64,000 nt of DNA from Klebsormidium nitens (Eukaryota > Streptophyta > Klebsormidiophyceae > Klebsormidiales > Klebsormidiaceae). Of the stretch, positions 38,101 through 50,500 are shown piece after piece (position 1 is the stretch's first letter; each line of letters opens with the position of its first letter). A program made the position numbers and the translations under genes. A model generated the notes under the pieces. That model did no database searches. It saw nothing but the letters and a program-made list of their open reading frames with translations, and was not told where the DNA came from. The stretch is from positions 1-64,000 of the forward strand of contig DF236961.1 in NCBI GenBank assembly GCA_000708835.1, read 5' to 3'.

Positions 38101-40857
38101 AAGAGAACGTAGTCCGCAACAGGTATCGATTTCTGAAGAGCTGGTCAACCGGCAATCAACTTCGGGGGCGCGGAACTTCTACTGCTGTTTGCGTCAATTT
38201 GGCACCCGAGCTCGGATCAAAACGCGAGGTCCCAAATATCGCGTTGCGTTGTCGAATTTTGGTGTTTTAGCCTCCCCCGCAAGGACTCCGCATATCGATT
38301 TTTGATGCTATCACCAGGGACGGAGTACAAAGAACTTTTTCGGGGGGCTTGTCTATCAAGAACCGGGAATCGGCATTGGAAATAAAAAATGGAAAACTGT
38401 GCATTTCTGCCCGAGCTCGGGTGCCAACTTTCACGCAAGCAGCAGTATGATCCTGTGGGCTGGTGGCTTACCGCAAAGAAGCCGCCAGCACCGTTGCCCG
38501 CATCGACGACGACGTGGAAACCATACAAAGGCTTCTCTGCACGGACAAAGCACCAGCCGGATGTTAAAAGCGGAAAATGAACGACAGTCGCTCGGCGCAA
38601 ACATAACAAACCATCACTCAAGAGGGTTTCCCTTGGCCTTGCAGGGGGTCACGCAGCTAAACAAAAAGGGCACCGACAGACACCGCTTTCAGCACGCCCC
38701 GAAACCCCAGCGCATGTTCGACGAATTGCATTACCGTGATTCACAAAGATTGCTGTAACTACGTCGACCCCTGAGAACGAGTGCCAAGGCCCCGTATGGA
38801 AAGGGGCTATCGGAAAAGGTGGAAAATCGGAAGCGCCACACTTGTGCACACAGCTGGATACATGCGAGGTCAACTTCCGTGCAGAGGGCCGTTCTCACCC
38901 ACTCCCCCGGCCCCCTTCCTCACTGCCTCCACCAGATCTGCTGTGTACCGTTCCATGTAATCTACCTCGGACGTCGCGCTTGCAGCTGCCTGTGAACTCT
39001 TCTCGAGGGTCTCCTCTGTGAAACCGTCGTAGATCTTGGCGGCGCGTGCGAGAATGTCGGTGATGTCCGCCTTGCCGGTGCCCCCCGTGTTGGTGAAGAA
39101 CTTCATGCCGTTGCGGTTGAACGGCAGGTGGCTCGCTGCGGGGGAGGAGGGAGACATTAAGACAAGCTTAGCAGGCTCGAGACTATTCTGGAGGAGGCGG
39201 GGTGACGACTCTGATCCGAGGGTTAAAGAAAACGCCTCAAGATTAACCCAGTCTCTGCAGCTAATGCACGACGGTCAGCGTTTTTTCTCGCTGCTATTCC
39301 CCCTCATCCACGCGGTGAAAGATCGACTCCGCGGACTGGGGAGCAATCTTAAATCTACCATCATATATGCAGTCAGCGAGTATCCCGCTAAAACGAGCGG
39401 GCTTCTCCTCACTCAAGCCGTTTTGGTACCGGCATCATAGCCCTTTTGATCATAGAAGACATTCGTCTTTCACTGACCTGTGATCATGATGCTTCCATCG
39501 GCAGGTGTAAGCAGGCTCTCATCCTTTGTCAGTGTTGAATTGAACATGGCCGGGGTGGACGCGAGACTGCAAATCGACCAAAAAAGTGGCTGGCTGATGT
39601 CCTCTGCAATACAATTCGCTCCAACAGCAGGACAACATTCTCAAAGTGCGTCACTGTCTGGTGCAGACAATTACTTTCCCTGAAAGCCAGACTGCAGACT
39701 AAAAGGCTAAAGCACGTGCACCCAGTCCCAATATTTGCAATTGTTAACGTGGAGTCCCGTCAGGTTCCCAGCTCTTGTCACAAACACAAAAGCGTACCTT
39801 GGCGCAGGCAACTTCGAAATGTTTGTGGATAGACCCTCTTGCTCCAATCAAAACTTGCAAGTCACCTACTTGTATTGCACAACATCAAAGCCGGCGCTGG
39901 CGACGCCCCGCCCCGCTGCCTCCCGCAAGGACTTGGCAGACAGCCGGGAGTCATGCCCAATCGAGACGCGGTACTTGCGATCAGGCTTGGCCGCGCCCTC
40001 CTTCTTCTTCTTGTCCATGATCCAGTCTGCAAATCCTTGTGCAATGGCTTCCACCGCCTCTGGCGTTACATTCACTGCCTCTCCTTCAACGCCTTCAAGA
40101 GCGACCCCACGGATGTCACTGCAGCGAGAAGAACTAGTGTTGGGCCACTTCCTCATCCATCGTTTAAATGCAAAATGCACGTCACGAATATGGAAATTCT
40201 CAATAGAGATTTCAGTGCCAATTGCCTAGATTTATGGCGACCCTTAGATCAACATTGATCGCCTTTGCAATTAGTCAGACAATCTGATGGAATTCTCGCA
40301 TCAGTATCTACTGTGGTCTCAATTCTCAGGAGGAGGTCACTGACCAGCTACTTTTACAGCTTGATCATTGCATTAAGTGCAAGGAGTGGTGTGCATGGAC
40401 AGAGCTTCCAACATGGACTTTGAAAGGAAAAGGGGCCTCAGAAAGATCAGGGGCTAGAATGAAATCCTTGCCTGCCATTCTGGAGTTTCTTGAAGTCAAT
40501 CTTCTGGAGGGTGGAGACTCCCGCAGCAGCTGCAGAGAAGTAGGCTTTGGAGTGAGTAAATTCATGGGGCCAGTATTATCTGAACCTGTATCAATTTGTC
40601 AAGATTGTATGCACTTTTAGTCAGATGATTGCATTGGGAATTGTTCCTTCCGAAACTCCAAAACCTGCTTCCATCACCAAAGTAAAAGCAGCACCGCCCG
40701 ATCAGCTGTTATTTGAAGTCAACTCTAGGCTTCCAATGGTCAACCGCTGCAATCTAACCACCACCGCGGTATGAATAAACTGCGCACCTCGAATACTGGG
40801 GCCAGCATTGGAGGAGCCTGTTGCGCTAGTTTGGCCTGTCGCTTTCAATGCCGCCAT
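35121..40857 (-). CDS. phosphoglucomutase/phosphomannomutase-family protein, plant type
   Basis: Alpha-D-phosphohexomutase of the kind represented in Arabidopsis by At1g70820, a putative plastid enzyme that isomerises hexose phosphates. Exons: 40788-40857 (start uncertain), 40472-40529, 39870-40118, 39478-39566, 38899-39135, 38472-38536, 37908-37968, 37426-37543, 36888-37039, 36126-36435, 35715-35811, 35357-35434 and 35121-35222, giving 561 residues. It shows GSDIRGVALEGVEGE, VSIGHDSRLSA, the phosphoserine loop MITASHLPFNRNGMKFF, the metal loop FDTDVDRSAAVD (DxDxDR), GYKNVIDEGIRLNSVG and the sugar loop ETSGHGALKENNWLDDG, so all catalytic elements are present. It ends SLHDPVLPLNIEAPSKEDAK and then ALQKVL. 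The first exon is open upstream to an acceptor at 41063 (QAIRLPAVAPFAPLE), so a longer transit peptide from a further exon is likely. Intron 2 uses a GC donor. Confidence 0.88.
40470..40473 (-). promoter_or_regulatory. non-canonical GC 5' splice site
   Basis: The exon ends AATGGCAG and the intron begins GCAAGG. Only this join gives AG+T = Ser and the conserved KLQNGSDIRGVA sequence with correct phase. GC-AG introns with otherwise strong AG/GCAAG donors are a known minor class. Confidence 0.8.
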
Positions 40858-41063
40858 CTTGGGTGCGATGCGCTCTTGCTTCCAAGAGTGGACAGCAGCC
40901 CCAGAAGATGATGGCAATAGAGGACAATTAACCCTCAACAAAGGCCTAGATGTGAGCAAGCTACTGCGAGCAGTCTGCGTCCTTGCGTGCTTCCTTCCGC
41001 TGCTTGATGGCTGCTCAAGAGGGGCAAAGGGGGCAACTGCAGGCAGCCGGATCGCCTGAGTAC

Positions 41064-42208
41064 CTGCGACAAGCAGGACAAGTGAGAAAAAGTCCGATTA
41101 AAAAGCTGTTTGAAGATAGGACAAAAACAGCCAGCTAGATGGCCATAGGAGTGCAGCAAGTCCAAATATGAACCATCCGCAACCCACCTTTTAAGACATC
41201 TAGAGCTACGCAATTCTCTACAGTCAAAAGCCATTCTGAGAAGTTCCACCCACATGGATGCACAAGAAAGATTAAAAGACATGCTTCTCAGCTTTTCACG
41301 AGCCTGCCAAGCAAGAATCGAAGCTCATAATCCGCACAATTGCATGGGGACCGGGGTGCTCATGCGTTCTTGTCTATCAGCATTGCACACGCAATTGAGC
41401 GTTACAAATCCAAAGTAGATGGCAAGGCAGGTTAGCTGATTTCAAAGGTCAGCAATGCACTACTTCACCTGCCATCAGCTGCCGCTTCTGCGCTTATCCC
41501 ACTGCTGAACGGACGGATCAGCAAGCTTCGGAGAAGCCTGTTGATGACCGCCAAAGCTTCCAAAGCTTCCCAACTGACCTTCAATCGAGCTTCAATTGGG
41601 TCAGCCGCCACAAAGATCGAGCAGCTTGCACAAATGCTGGCACAATGGTTGTCCTTCCCAGGCTCCTCCAAAGTCCACGGGCCACTTTGTCCATGCAAGA
41701 TCAGGGGGATCGCATGGCATGGCGCTTCAAACAAGGGAAGAGCCATGTCCGAGACCTGCATACGTCAGCTCCATGGATTATCTGCTTCTGCTGACGTAAC
41801 GGCAGGTACAGTCGCGGCCGCCGGCCCCCGCCCCAGCTCGATGAAATGGCTCGATACATTTAATAATGGCTCAACCTTTACCGTCTTCCTTGCTTTAGAA
41901 TTCAAAATGTAGAAACCGGCGTTCTCTTTTGCTCGTCCGTTGGATTACACAAAGAGACGGCTGAGATACGAAGTCGACAAGGCTGTTGCACGAGCCAAAC
42001 CTTCATCTGATTGGGTGCATGCAGAACAAAACGAGATCCAAGATTCTACCTAGGATCAGGATTCAGGAAGGGCGCGTCTCCTCAGGCTCAGGCTTGCCAT
42101 TGGCATTGGTGTACCTAGTTGGTGCAAAGACGCGCGATTTGTCAGCTCTTCGCGCTGCATTTTGCCGCTAGGGCGCCCAGAATTCTAGTGAACCTTCAGC
42201 AGCTGAAC
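41064..42208. other. divergent intergenic region
   Basis: It lies between the PGM/PMM-like gene (-) and the lumenal-protein gene (+). It probably contains the true first exon of the former: an ATG frame from 41761 down to a GTGAAG donor at about 41465 was examined, but its phase (2) does not fit the phase 1 acceptor at 41063, so it is not assigned. Leader and promoter of the (+) gene must lie close to 42209. No repeat stands out. Confidence 0.4.
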
Positions 42209-45200
42209 ATGGCCTCTTGTCAAGCACCAGTGTTGGCCAATGGCCTGTCCGCAAGCGTGTCTCCAGCTGTGCTTGGAGATGCAAGCACGCAGCTCCGAAA
42301 GGCAGCATGCCGCAGGCCTGCTTTTGGCAGTGCAAGGGTGACACAACCCAAGGCGAGAATGCATGCATCCAATTCTGAGCATGAGGCAATCAGTAAGAAA
42401 CAGGTGAGAATCAATGAGGGCTGTGTCGTTCGAAAGCTGCTCTCCTTGATCGCTGACAACTGTAGCCAATTTGGGACCTGAATGATGGGCAACCAAACAA
42501 GTCAGACATTGAACGTTTCTTTTAGTGGGAAGCTTCAGATACGAGCTGTCTGATCAAATACTCGGGGTTATTTTGATTGTGTAAGAAGTACTGGAGCTCT
42601 AAAGCTTCAAGTGCACATTGATGACCTCAGCTTCTGAAATTTTGAGATTTTCAATTGTGCACACAAGCCACGTCATTCTGGAGACGATTTGAGGAGATTG
42701 GACGTCTATCTGACAATCTGTTTGTCCCTTGCATGTAATGCTCTTCTTTGGAAATGCACACAATTAAGATAAACCTCAATGATGGTCTTGTCGAACCCAT
42801 TGCTTTTTGTTGTACAAGTTGAGCTCAACTGTGCATGTCTTGCTGATCAGAACTTCAAGGTTGATTTGCCATGGTGAACTCTGGGGTGCATCAGTATAGA
42901 TGCGGTGTCTTAAAAAAGAAGGGAGGTCACAGATGATGCAACCCAAATTTTGGAACCATCCTGGGGAGGCCTTCACACAGGGGTAGTTTTGGGTTTGAAA
43001 GGCCTTTGAATCAGTTTAGCCTCCCTTTTCTCTCTTCATCTGCACCCTGTAAAATTGTCACCTGCTCCCAACATAAGACATGGTTGGTCACTTCTCATTG
43101 CTTTGTTGATTGCAATAGAGACCATAATCCTTGTTGATGCTAGGCTCCTACATTTTAGGAGCCTAGCATCCTTGTTGGTTATCAACCTTTTGATGATGCA
43201 ATTAGGGGTGCCGCAGTGACTATGATGGCTCCATTGTCGATACAGGCGTCCAAGGCAGGACTACCACGTTTTGTGCATAGGAGTCTGGCGGCAGCCGCAC
43301 TGGCTGGCCTGCTTGCCTCCGGACAGGGGGGCATTGCGCTCGCAGGTAAGCTGGCGCCCTGAGAAGTAGATGTGCACCTGGCTGCAAGTGCAGTTTCGTC
43401 TTGAAATTCTGCTAGCAGTATGCCGTCTTTGTAAGAAGGTTGCATAAGACGAGCTTGATAACGAGGTGTCTCAGCTCCAAATGTTAGCTGAGGATATATT
43501 GGGAGTCGCTTGATTGTCTAGGATTCCCTAGTCTGCGAAACTGAATTCCCTCGCTGATGTTGCTCTTACTTTAAGCCTTTCGTGCAGAGACCTACGACTT
43601 CAACACCTCTGATGAGCAGAGCCTGACCCAGAGCGTGCGGCCAGAGGGGAGCGGGAAGGCCAACACCCGCGACAATGGCCTTCTCCGGGAAGGGCCAAAC
43701 TCTCCTGAAGGAGCCAACACAGGCAAAAACAGTACTTTCAACTTCAACACCTCGGATGAGCAGACACTTGCCCAAAACTCCCAGGGGGAGGGGAGCGGCA
43801 AGGCAAACACCCGCCAACCTGGTGCTGGAAGAGAAGGTACTCTTCTTCTCAGAGGCAACTCACTTTGCGTGGGCCAATCGGATGCTGATGGGTCAAATTG
43901 GGTCAAATTGGGTCAAATCGGGTCAAATTGGGTCAAATTGGTACAAATGGGTTGATTGTATGCGTGGTCAAATTTGGCTTGATCAGCCATTTTTGAGATA
44001 GACCCAGCTTGGCACACAGTCATTAAGCTTATCCCCGTGATATCAAAATGGCTCGGACAGCTAGCCTCTCTAAGATAGTTGACCCTACAGTTACGCTTTC
44101 CAACACATTGAGCAATCTTGTTTCAAACGTGAGGCCAATGCAGCTTCCATGGAACAACTGCAAGCCTTAAATTCGTGAGACACGAACAATTGTGCACAAA
44201 GGCAATCCATGTATTGCTTTCTGTAGGTCCGACTGAGGGCGTCAAGCGAGCGTCATCCTCTCAGGCCCCAGCCAAGGACGATTTCCCTGGTCGCGCCGGG
44301 CGTGTTCTAAGCAAGGCTAAAGAAACTGCGGAGGACTTGTTGCCGGGCCAGCCTGGAAAAGCGCTCGAGGAGAAGACCCGAGGCCTGAGGCTCGGGAAGG
44401 CGCTGTCTGATGCTGGCCTGAACCTGAACACCACCGTTGCTGGTGGGTGCTGTTTCCATGTCTGTTTCCAACTGATTCCATGTCGTTAACATGACGGATT
44501 CATGAATAAAACTCTTTGCTTTGTGGCGGATTCATGAGATAAATTGGTTTTTCAACAAGGAGAACGTGGTCATCGCGAGCCCATTTGAAAATGATAAGCT
44601 GGTGGTCATCTGGACGACTTGCTGTCTATCCGTTCTCAAGGCTCCTATTCAAAAACCTTTCGAAAAAGCTCCCTGTCAAACTTCGGAATCTATTGAGCAA
44701 GTTCAATTTTCTGTTTGCGCCCAGCTGCTTTCGACTTCAACACCAGCGACGAGCAGACCCTGACTCAGAACCGGCAGCAAGAGGGGAGCGGCAAGGCCAA
44801 CACCAGGGACTCAGAGGCTAACCGAGAAGGTACGCTTGCCCCTCTCTTTCTATTTTTCCAGAACGTGTAGCAGTCGGAGCGAGACTGATACTTTCAGGCC
44901 GATCGTGTTCTGCCGAGCTGACGTACTCGTCCGGGAAGGACTGCATGACGAACGAGAGGGAATTTCCACGTTTGTCGAACACGCGAGGACCAATATCCGC
45001 TCGAAGGATGTCGGATGTCCGGACAAGCAGCTAAGAAGAAGTTATCGCCACCTACCCCTTCTTCAGCCGTACCTGCCACTTGATATGAAATCGACCTTTG
45101 TGGATCGAGAGAAGGATAAGTTACCGCACTTTACGAAGATTTGGAACCTATCCCATCGCCCCTCACTATCTGCCGCAGGCCCCACGTCCGGCGTCAAGCG

Positions 45201-46162
45201 CGCATCGTCCTCCCAGGCGCCCGAGGAGGATTTCCCCGGCCGTGCCGGGCGCGCCCTGGCCCGGGCGAAGGACAATGTGGAAAACCTGGTGCCGGGGCAA
45301 CCGGGGAAGGCGCTCGAGAACGCCGCCCGGGGAGTGCGCCTGGGGAAGGCGCAGTCGGATGCTGGAGTCAACCCAGTGACCACCATCTCAGGTGCGGGCT
45401 TTGCTCCTTTGTTTGTGCACGTTGTAATGAAAGCATTTGTTGAATGCAGAGAAGAAAGACAACGCGGTCTACGCAACTCGTACTCGTTCGTTGGTTTGTT
45501 GAATGCAGAGAAGGAAGACAATGCGCTCTATGCAACTCGTACTCGTTCGTTGGATTCTGTGCCGCTTATAACGCGTTACAACGGCTTTGCTCACAAGTGA
45601 AGAGCTAATGTGAGCTGAGCACAAGCAGGGGGCTGACAAAGGACCTGCCCGCAGATCTTAGGTCTGAAACAGCCTTTCTTGCCATTGATGCTCTCGTGCA
45701 AAGGCTCAAATATCATACACACTATAAAGCTCGATTGCCTTGTCTAATACATTAGGTCTCTCGTTCGCAAATGGAGGTCACAAATCCATATCAACGAAAG
45801 ACGTTTGCGATTGAAGGACTCCATGCCAAGCGTCACAGCGACCGCGAAGTAATTCAACTGTATTTTCAACTTTTCTGTCCCCGTCGTTTGCAGAAGCCCT
45901 GGTTGATCCCCGTGAGGGTCTGGCTGTCGCCCGCGACAGCGTGCAGAGCACCCGGACGGAGGCTCGGCGGGTGAGCAAGGAGGGGCGCGAGGCCATCATG
46001 CAAGAGAATGCGCAAAAGCAGAGTGGGGAAGACAGTGGGCCGGCCAAGACCCTGAAAGAATTGGTGGCACAAAAGCAAAAGCTGGTGGGCAAAGTGGACC
46101 CTCTGCAGGACGGCATCGACTCGGCTGCACCGGGGCAAGCCCGGGGCAAGTCGTTCTACTAA
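42209..46162 (+). CDS. modular, probably thylakoid-lumenal protein of unknown function
   Basis: I do not recognise the family. Seven exons: 42209-42392, 43217-43345, 43588-43836, 44227-44442, 44725-44829, 45179-45391 and 45894-46162, giving 454 residues with every intron in phase 1. Residues 1-62 look like a plastid transit peptide. Residues 83-104 (RSLAAAALAGLLASGQGG, then IALA) look like a thylakoid-transfer signal ending in an ALA processing site, so a soluble lumenal location is inferred. The mature part is repetitive and probably disordered. Motif A (FNTSDEQ[ST]L[TA]Q, then EGSGKANTR) occurs three times, twice in exon 3 and once in exon 5. Motif B (GVKRASSSQAP, DFPGRAGR, PGQPGKALE, RLGKA.SDAG.N) fills exons 4 and 6. 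Exon 7 is a charged helical tail (ARRVSKEGREAIMQENAQK) ending in GKSFY. Exon pairs 3/4 and 5/6 are an internal duplication. No enzyme motif is visible. A second donor 11 bases after the first (42404) would shift the frame. Confidence 0.8.
43891..43950. repeat. 10-base tandem repeat in intron
   Basis: GGTCAAATTG is repeated five times with a single substitution (ATCG in the third copy), followed by a degenerate sixth copy. It lies in intron 3 of the lumenal-protein gene, 55 bases after the donor. Confidence 0.9.
45436..45553. repeat. 59-base tandem duplication in intron
   Basis: Two copies begin TTTGTTGAATGCAGAGAA at 45436 and 45495 and end CTCGTACTCGTTCGTTGG. They differ at a few positions (GAAAGACAACGCGGTC versus GGAAGACAATGCGCTC). 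Each contains an AATGCAG that could act as a cryptic acceptor. It lies in intron 6 of the lumenal-protein gene. Confidence 0.9.
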
Positions 46163-47528
46163 ATGAAAGAACGAGCGCGTGTTGTTTAGCGGCAGTGCTT
46201 GATGTGAGTATCCATGTCAATTAGTGAGGAAAAGTGCTGTTGTCAACGAACGGAAGGTATGCAAGTCGGTATACGAGTTGGTGATCAGTTGCTCGAGTCT
46301 AACCTGTGTTGGAAGTACTTTGGTCACTGGGATACGTACTTGTATACTGTCTCTGTCCGAACAGTGTACGCAGACTTTTTGGAAGCGGAGAGGTTAACTT
46401 TTGAACCTTTTTGCCCGCATTGAGTGCGGCTTCCCGACCAATTCCGATACTGCGTGCATGCCATACGGGTCTACTTATTGCATCACGATATTTGCCCCAA
46501 GCAACGGTTTTACAACACGCCTGCATATGATGATGCAATGTGCGCTCAACTATTACAAAAAAACGTGAACGCGACACGATTGCGAAATGCTGCAGTGGCA
46601 CACGTTCTCACCCGGCGTGCATCAAGTGTCTACGACGGTTACGATTGGGCGTTGCCTTCTTCCAACCCTTGATATAGGACCTCGGAAGTTGGTTCAATAT
46701 TGAACCAATTTGTGTCATGTGAGTCGATCGTCAGCGCAAGGACGTACAGCTATTTGATTCGCAAATACTTGTGACGGCCAGCCGGTTATGAAGGCTTTTT
46801 CAGTCTGTGCTAAGTACGTTCAGGCTATAAGGAATTAAGTTTAACTTCAATTCAAACTTAACTTCAAATCAAACTTGCCGCTAAAAGCAGCATAGTAGTG
46901 ATCGTCGGCCGCCATGGCGCACAAACAGTATAAGCTAGCTGCCAAAGTGTCTCGGCCGGGATGAGTCAATGATGGATTCAATCCGTTGCCGCCCAGTCAA
47001 GTTTGAAGACTCTACTTGACTCAATGAAGCTAGAGGGCATTTAGCGACCAGTGAGCACTAGGAACATGATGGTGTTTGCTCGCCGAGCTAGTACCACGTG
47101 GGATTCGGCGATGTCGCGTTATGTCAGTAATGACATTACTGCAGATGCATCCGACAAGGCCCTCTTTAAGCATGTAGCAGTGGTCTCGGACAGTGGCCAA
47201 TTGCCATGAAGGCCACCGCTGAATGCTTTGCATGGACGACAGCAAAATCCTTACAGATCAGTAGGGCAATACCCTCGTATCTTGGAGGGCATGCAGAACT
47301 TACAAAAACAGACAGATGTGTTCCTGAATCATGGCCGTGATCGACCAATATCGAGTTGTTGAGTCCAATGCAATGTTCTTTCTGAACTGACCTTCAGGCT
47401 TGTAATGGCTGTAGAGCGAATCCACCTCAAGAGCTTCTTGCCACTAGAATGCCCGTTGCACCTAGAGTTATCTTCAACCCGTCTCCTAATGAACAAATGG
47501 TACACCTCGACTGTGAGCGCGTTTGGAC
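46163..47528. other. convergent intergenic region
   Basis: 3' flanks of the lumenal-protein gene (+) and ZDS (-). No gene is supported. A small direct repeat of CAAACTTAACTTCAA-type words lies near 46835-46877. Confidence 0.45.
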
Positions 47529-50500
47529 CTAAACGGTCGCTAGATCTTTCGCTGGGCTGCTCGCCAAGCTTTGCTGCAGCTGTTCCCGCAGGGCTGCCAG
47601 GTCTGCACCCGACTCTAGGATCTTGGCAGCGGCTTGACGCCCGGACAAGGTGGCGCCCTCCATGCTGTCAATGTAGTCCTGAAAAACGGGGAGAACGCAT
47701 CCATGAGTCAAAGCTTATGAGTAATCAAGGCTAACGTAAGCCACTGATAACGATTGATGCAAAAAAGAGGCTTCCGCGTGAAGGTCGTGCGAAATTTGCC
47801 CAGCTGCCACGGCTCGTCTTGCTTGAGACGACAAACTTACAAAAAGAGATTAAGGTCCATTTTTCAAATTGTGATGGGCTGAAGCAGCTAAAACCGAGGG
47901 CCGCCAACAGAAATGCTAAGCATGCCCTCAGCAAGTAATACCCATGCTTCGAGAGTGAAGGCAGCAATCGACGTACCTGTTTGGTGTAGCTGCCCGCTAG
48001 GAAAAAGTTGTCGATGGGCGTGCGCTGGTCGGGGCGGAAGACGTCCATCCCGGGGGCCTCCCGGTACAGCGACTGCCCAATCTTCACCACCGAGTGCCAC
48101 GTCATCGACAGGTTCCGAGCGGACGGGAACAGGTTGAACACCTGCACAAGCACGCACGCCGCTCAAAATGTGGCCACTCTTGGCGTGGCGAATTCCGGCG
48201 CAACTATAGCGAAGGCCCCCCTAGTAAGCTGCTTCAAGGCAAATCTGACTTTTGCGACCATTGCAGTCATCGACCAGAAAAATGGTGACAGAATGCATTT
48301 CAAGTGGGATGGTCACTGCATACATCAAGCAAGAGTCCTCGTGCCCCATGAAGATGCGAAAATCAGCTATGATTCGATTGTAAGGGGTCCGACTCCTCCA
48401 TACACCACGCGAGACTGACGCGGCCGGGCCTCTCACCTGCTCGTTCACCTTCGCAACAATCTCCTCATTGGGCAGAGCCATGTAAGGGTCCGCGGGAGTC
48501 AACACGCACCTGGACAGCAACAATCAACAGTTGACAACACCGCTCCTCACAATTGCCAGACATTGAACCCCCTCGCTTGACCGGTTCCTAGTCTGCAGCG
48601 AATTCCAAATCGGTCTGCTGCGTGAATTGGGCAATGAAACCCGGACAACCAATCCGTCGAGCTTCGATCCGAAAACACCTCAAACTTCTAGCTTCGCTCT
48701 GCTTAGCAGGAACCGCAGCGCCCTTAAAATACGATATGCACAAAGATGCAGCAAGCAGCAGAGGCAGAAGTGAACCGCTCACTGGAGCAGGGATCCCTCC
48801 CCGGGCTTGTAGTAGTCCTGGGGGCTGGTCAGAGCCAGGTCCGCAAAGCACGAAAAGTCGGCGTCCGCACTGTACAGTAAGTTGTCCAACCCCTCGGCAC
48901 GCGCCAGCTGGCTGCACCGCCCACAACGAGAACAAGGTCAGGCCAGGGCACACAGATTTCCAGAGAAAGGGTTTTCAGAGGAAGAGTTCTCAAATCCAGA
49001 ATCAGATTTTCAAATGCTGGCGTGCACCTCGGTTCACACTACCTTGCTCTACGCCAAACGCAGTCAGTACGCACGTAATCCTGTCTTGACACAACCGTCT
49101 TGTCATCTGCCAAGCCAGGCAGATGTGTCAAAACAAATGGTCCAAAGTGCGGCGTCGCCCTCATAAAAAGAAACCCCAAGACGTCGCCCTCAAAATCTAG
49201 GGCCCTCCTTTGCGGTTGGCAGAGAGCATTAGATGCAGACCCCATCAGACAATCCACAGGGTGGAAGTTGGGGGCTGCCCCCATCAATCGATGGTTCCGC
49301 CTTTTGTTGCAGGGCCCATGGGCGTGCCTCCTGACTGAACGCGTCTTTCAAAATAGAGATTCAGTCATGCACTCAAAGTCGTCAAACCACAACGAGCAGA
49401 GTCTGAGATTGTGCTGCTCCACGTGGCGCCCTCTCACTTGATCTTGGCCTGGTCCTGCAGTTCCGTGACCCAGCCGTTGTACCGCAGCTGCACCGTAATG
49501 ACGGGCACTCCCTCCAAATGGTAGATGTTGTCGAACAGCGGCCACCGCCGCCACGCGGTCGGCAGCAGCCGCTTGATCCCGGGCACGTCGCACGCGGCAA
49601 CGTACGCGTCCGCTTTCACGATCTCCGACTGGTTAGCCTGGGGGGAGAAAAGGTTAAATATAAATGGTCAACCTAACATGATGCAGGAGCCCTGCAAGGA
49701 CCGATCATTGTTGTCCACTCCACCTGCCGTTGTACACAAGAGATCCTCGACATTGTCGTCAGCACATATGCAAAGTTTATCTTGAAAAGAAAAATCCTTC
49801 AAGAAGTGAGCACGACTTGAACTCGTTGCATTCAGCCCTTGGCAATGCCTTTGGCAGTCTCCTTGACTTAGCGTACTCCAGTTGAAAAGGAATAAACCGA
49901 CAAACTGATGACCCCGAAGATATAGGGCAGGTCTTAGCTCCGTTTGTCTCCCCACCTTGGTCATGTGCAGGCCCGTTACTCGCACACTGCCATCTGCCGC
50001 CTCTTCGTATTGCACCTCCCGGCAGCCCCACCGCACATGGAAGCGACCGCCCTTGTCCTCAATGTACTTGATTAGGGGGTCGTGAAGGCCAGTCTGAGGG
50101 GAACCTGGACCAAAAATCCGCTCAAGCATGAGTCACGCAGGCATTCATTGGGTCGTGAAAGACAAGCACGAAGGTTTCAGCCGATTGTCTAGGAAAGTCG
50201 CACAAACAGAGGCATGGGGATTGTGCTGGCAACTCGTATACGTTTATGTCTTCGGCTTTGGTATATTCGTCAACCAAGATTGTCAGGCTTTGGTACATTC
50301 GTCAACCAAGATTGTCACAATTTCTTTGAAGTCCTCTAGAGTCTTCGATTGGATTATCCAATCACAGGCGACGAAGGTCTCAACTACAGAAGCCCGTACA
50401 TCCAACATCCATCACTCGTTACACGTGTAAGGCAGCCCGTCAAGTGACAAACAACCTCAGGAGTGAAAACTCGGACTATGAAAAACCGAAGCAGCGAGAT

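Noticed and set aside
39866-39869. Premature stop in the PGM/PMM-like exon after VVQYK
   Set aside because: The exon ends earlier at a GTAGGT donor (39869-39868), giving VVQYNLASTPAMF in phase with the next exon.
41465-41761. ATG exon as first exon of the PGM/PMM-like gene
   Set aside because: Its donor is phase 2 while the acceptor at 41063 needs phase 1. The residues also do not resemble a transit peptide clearly.
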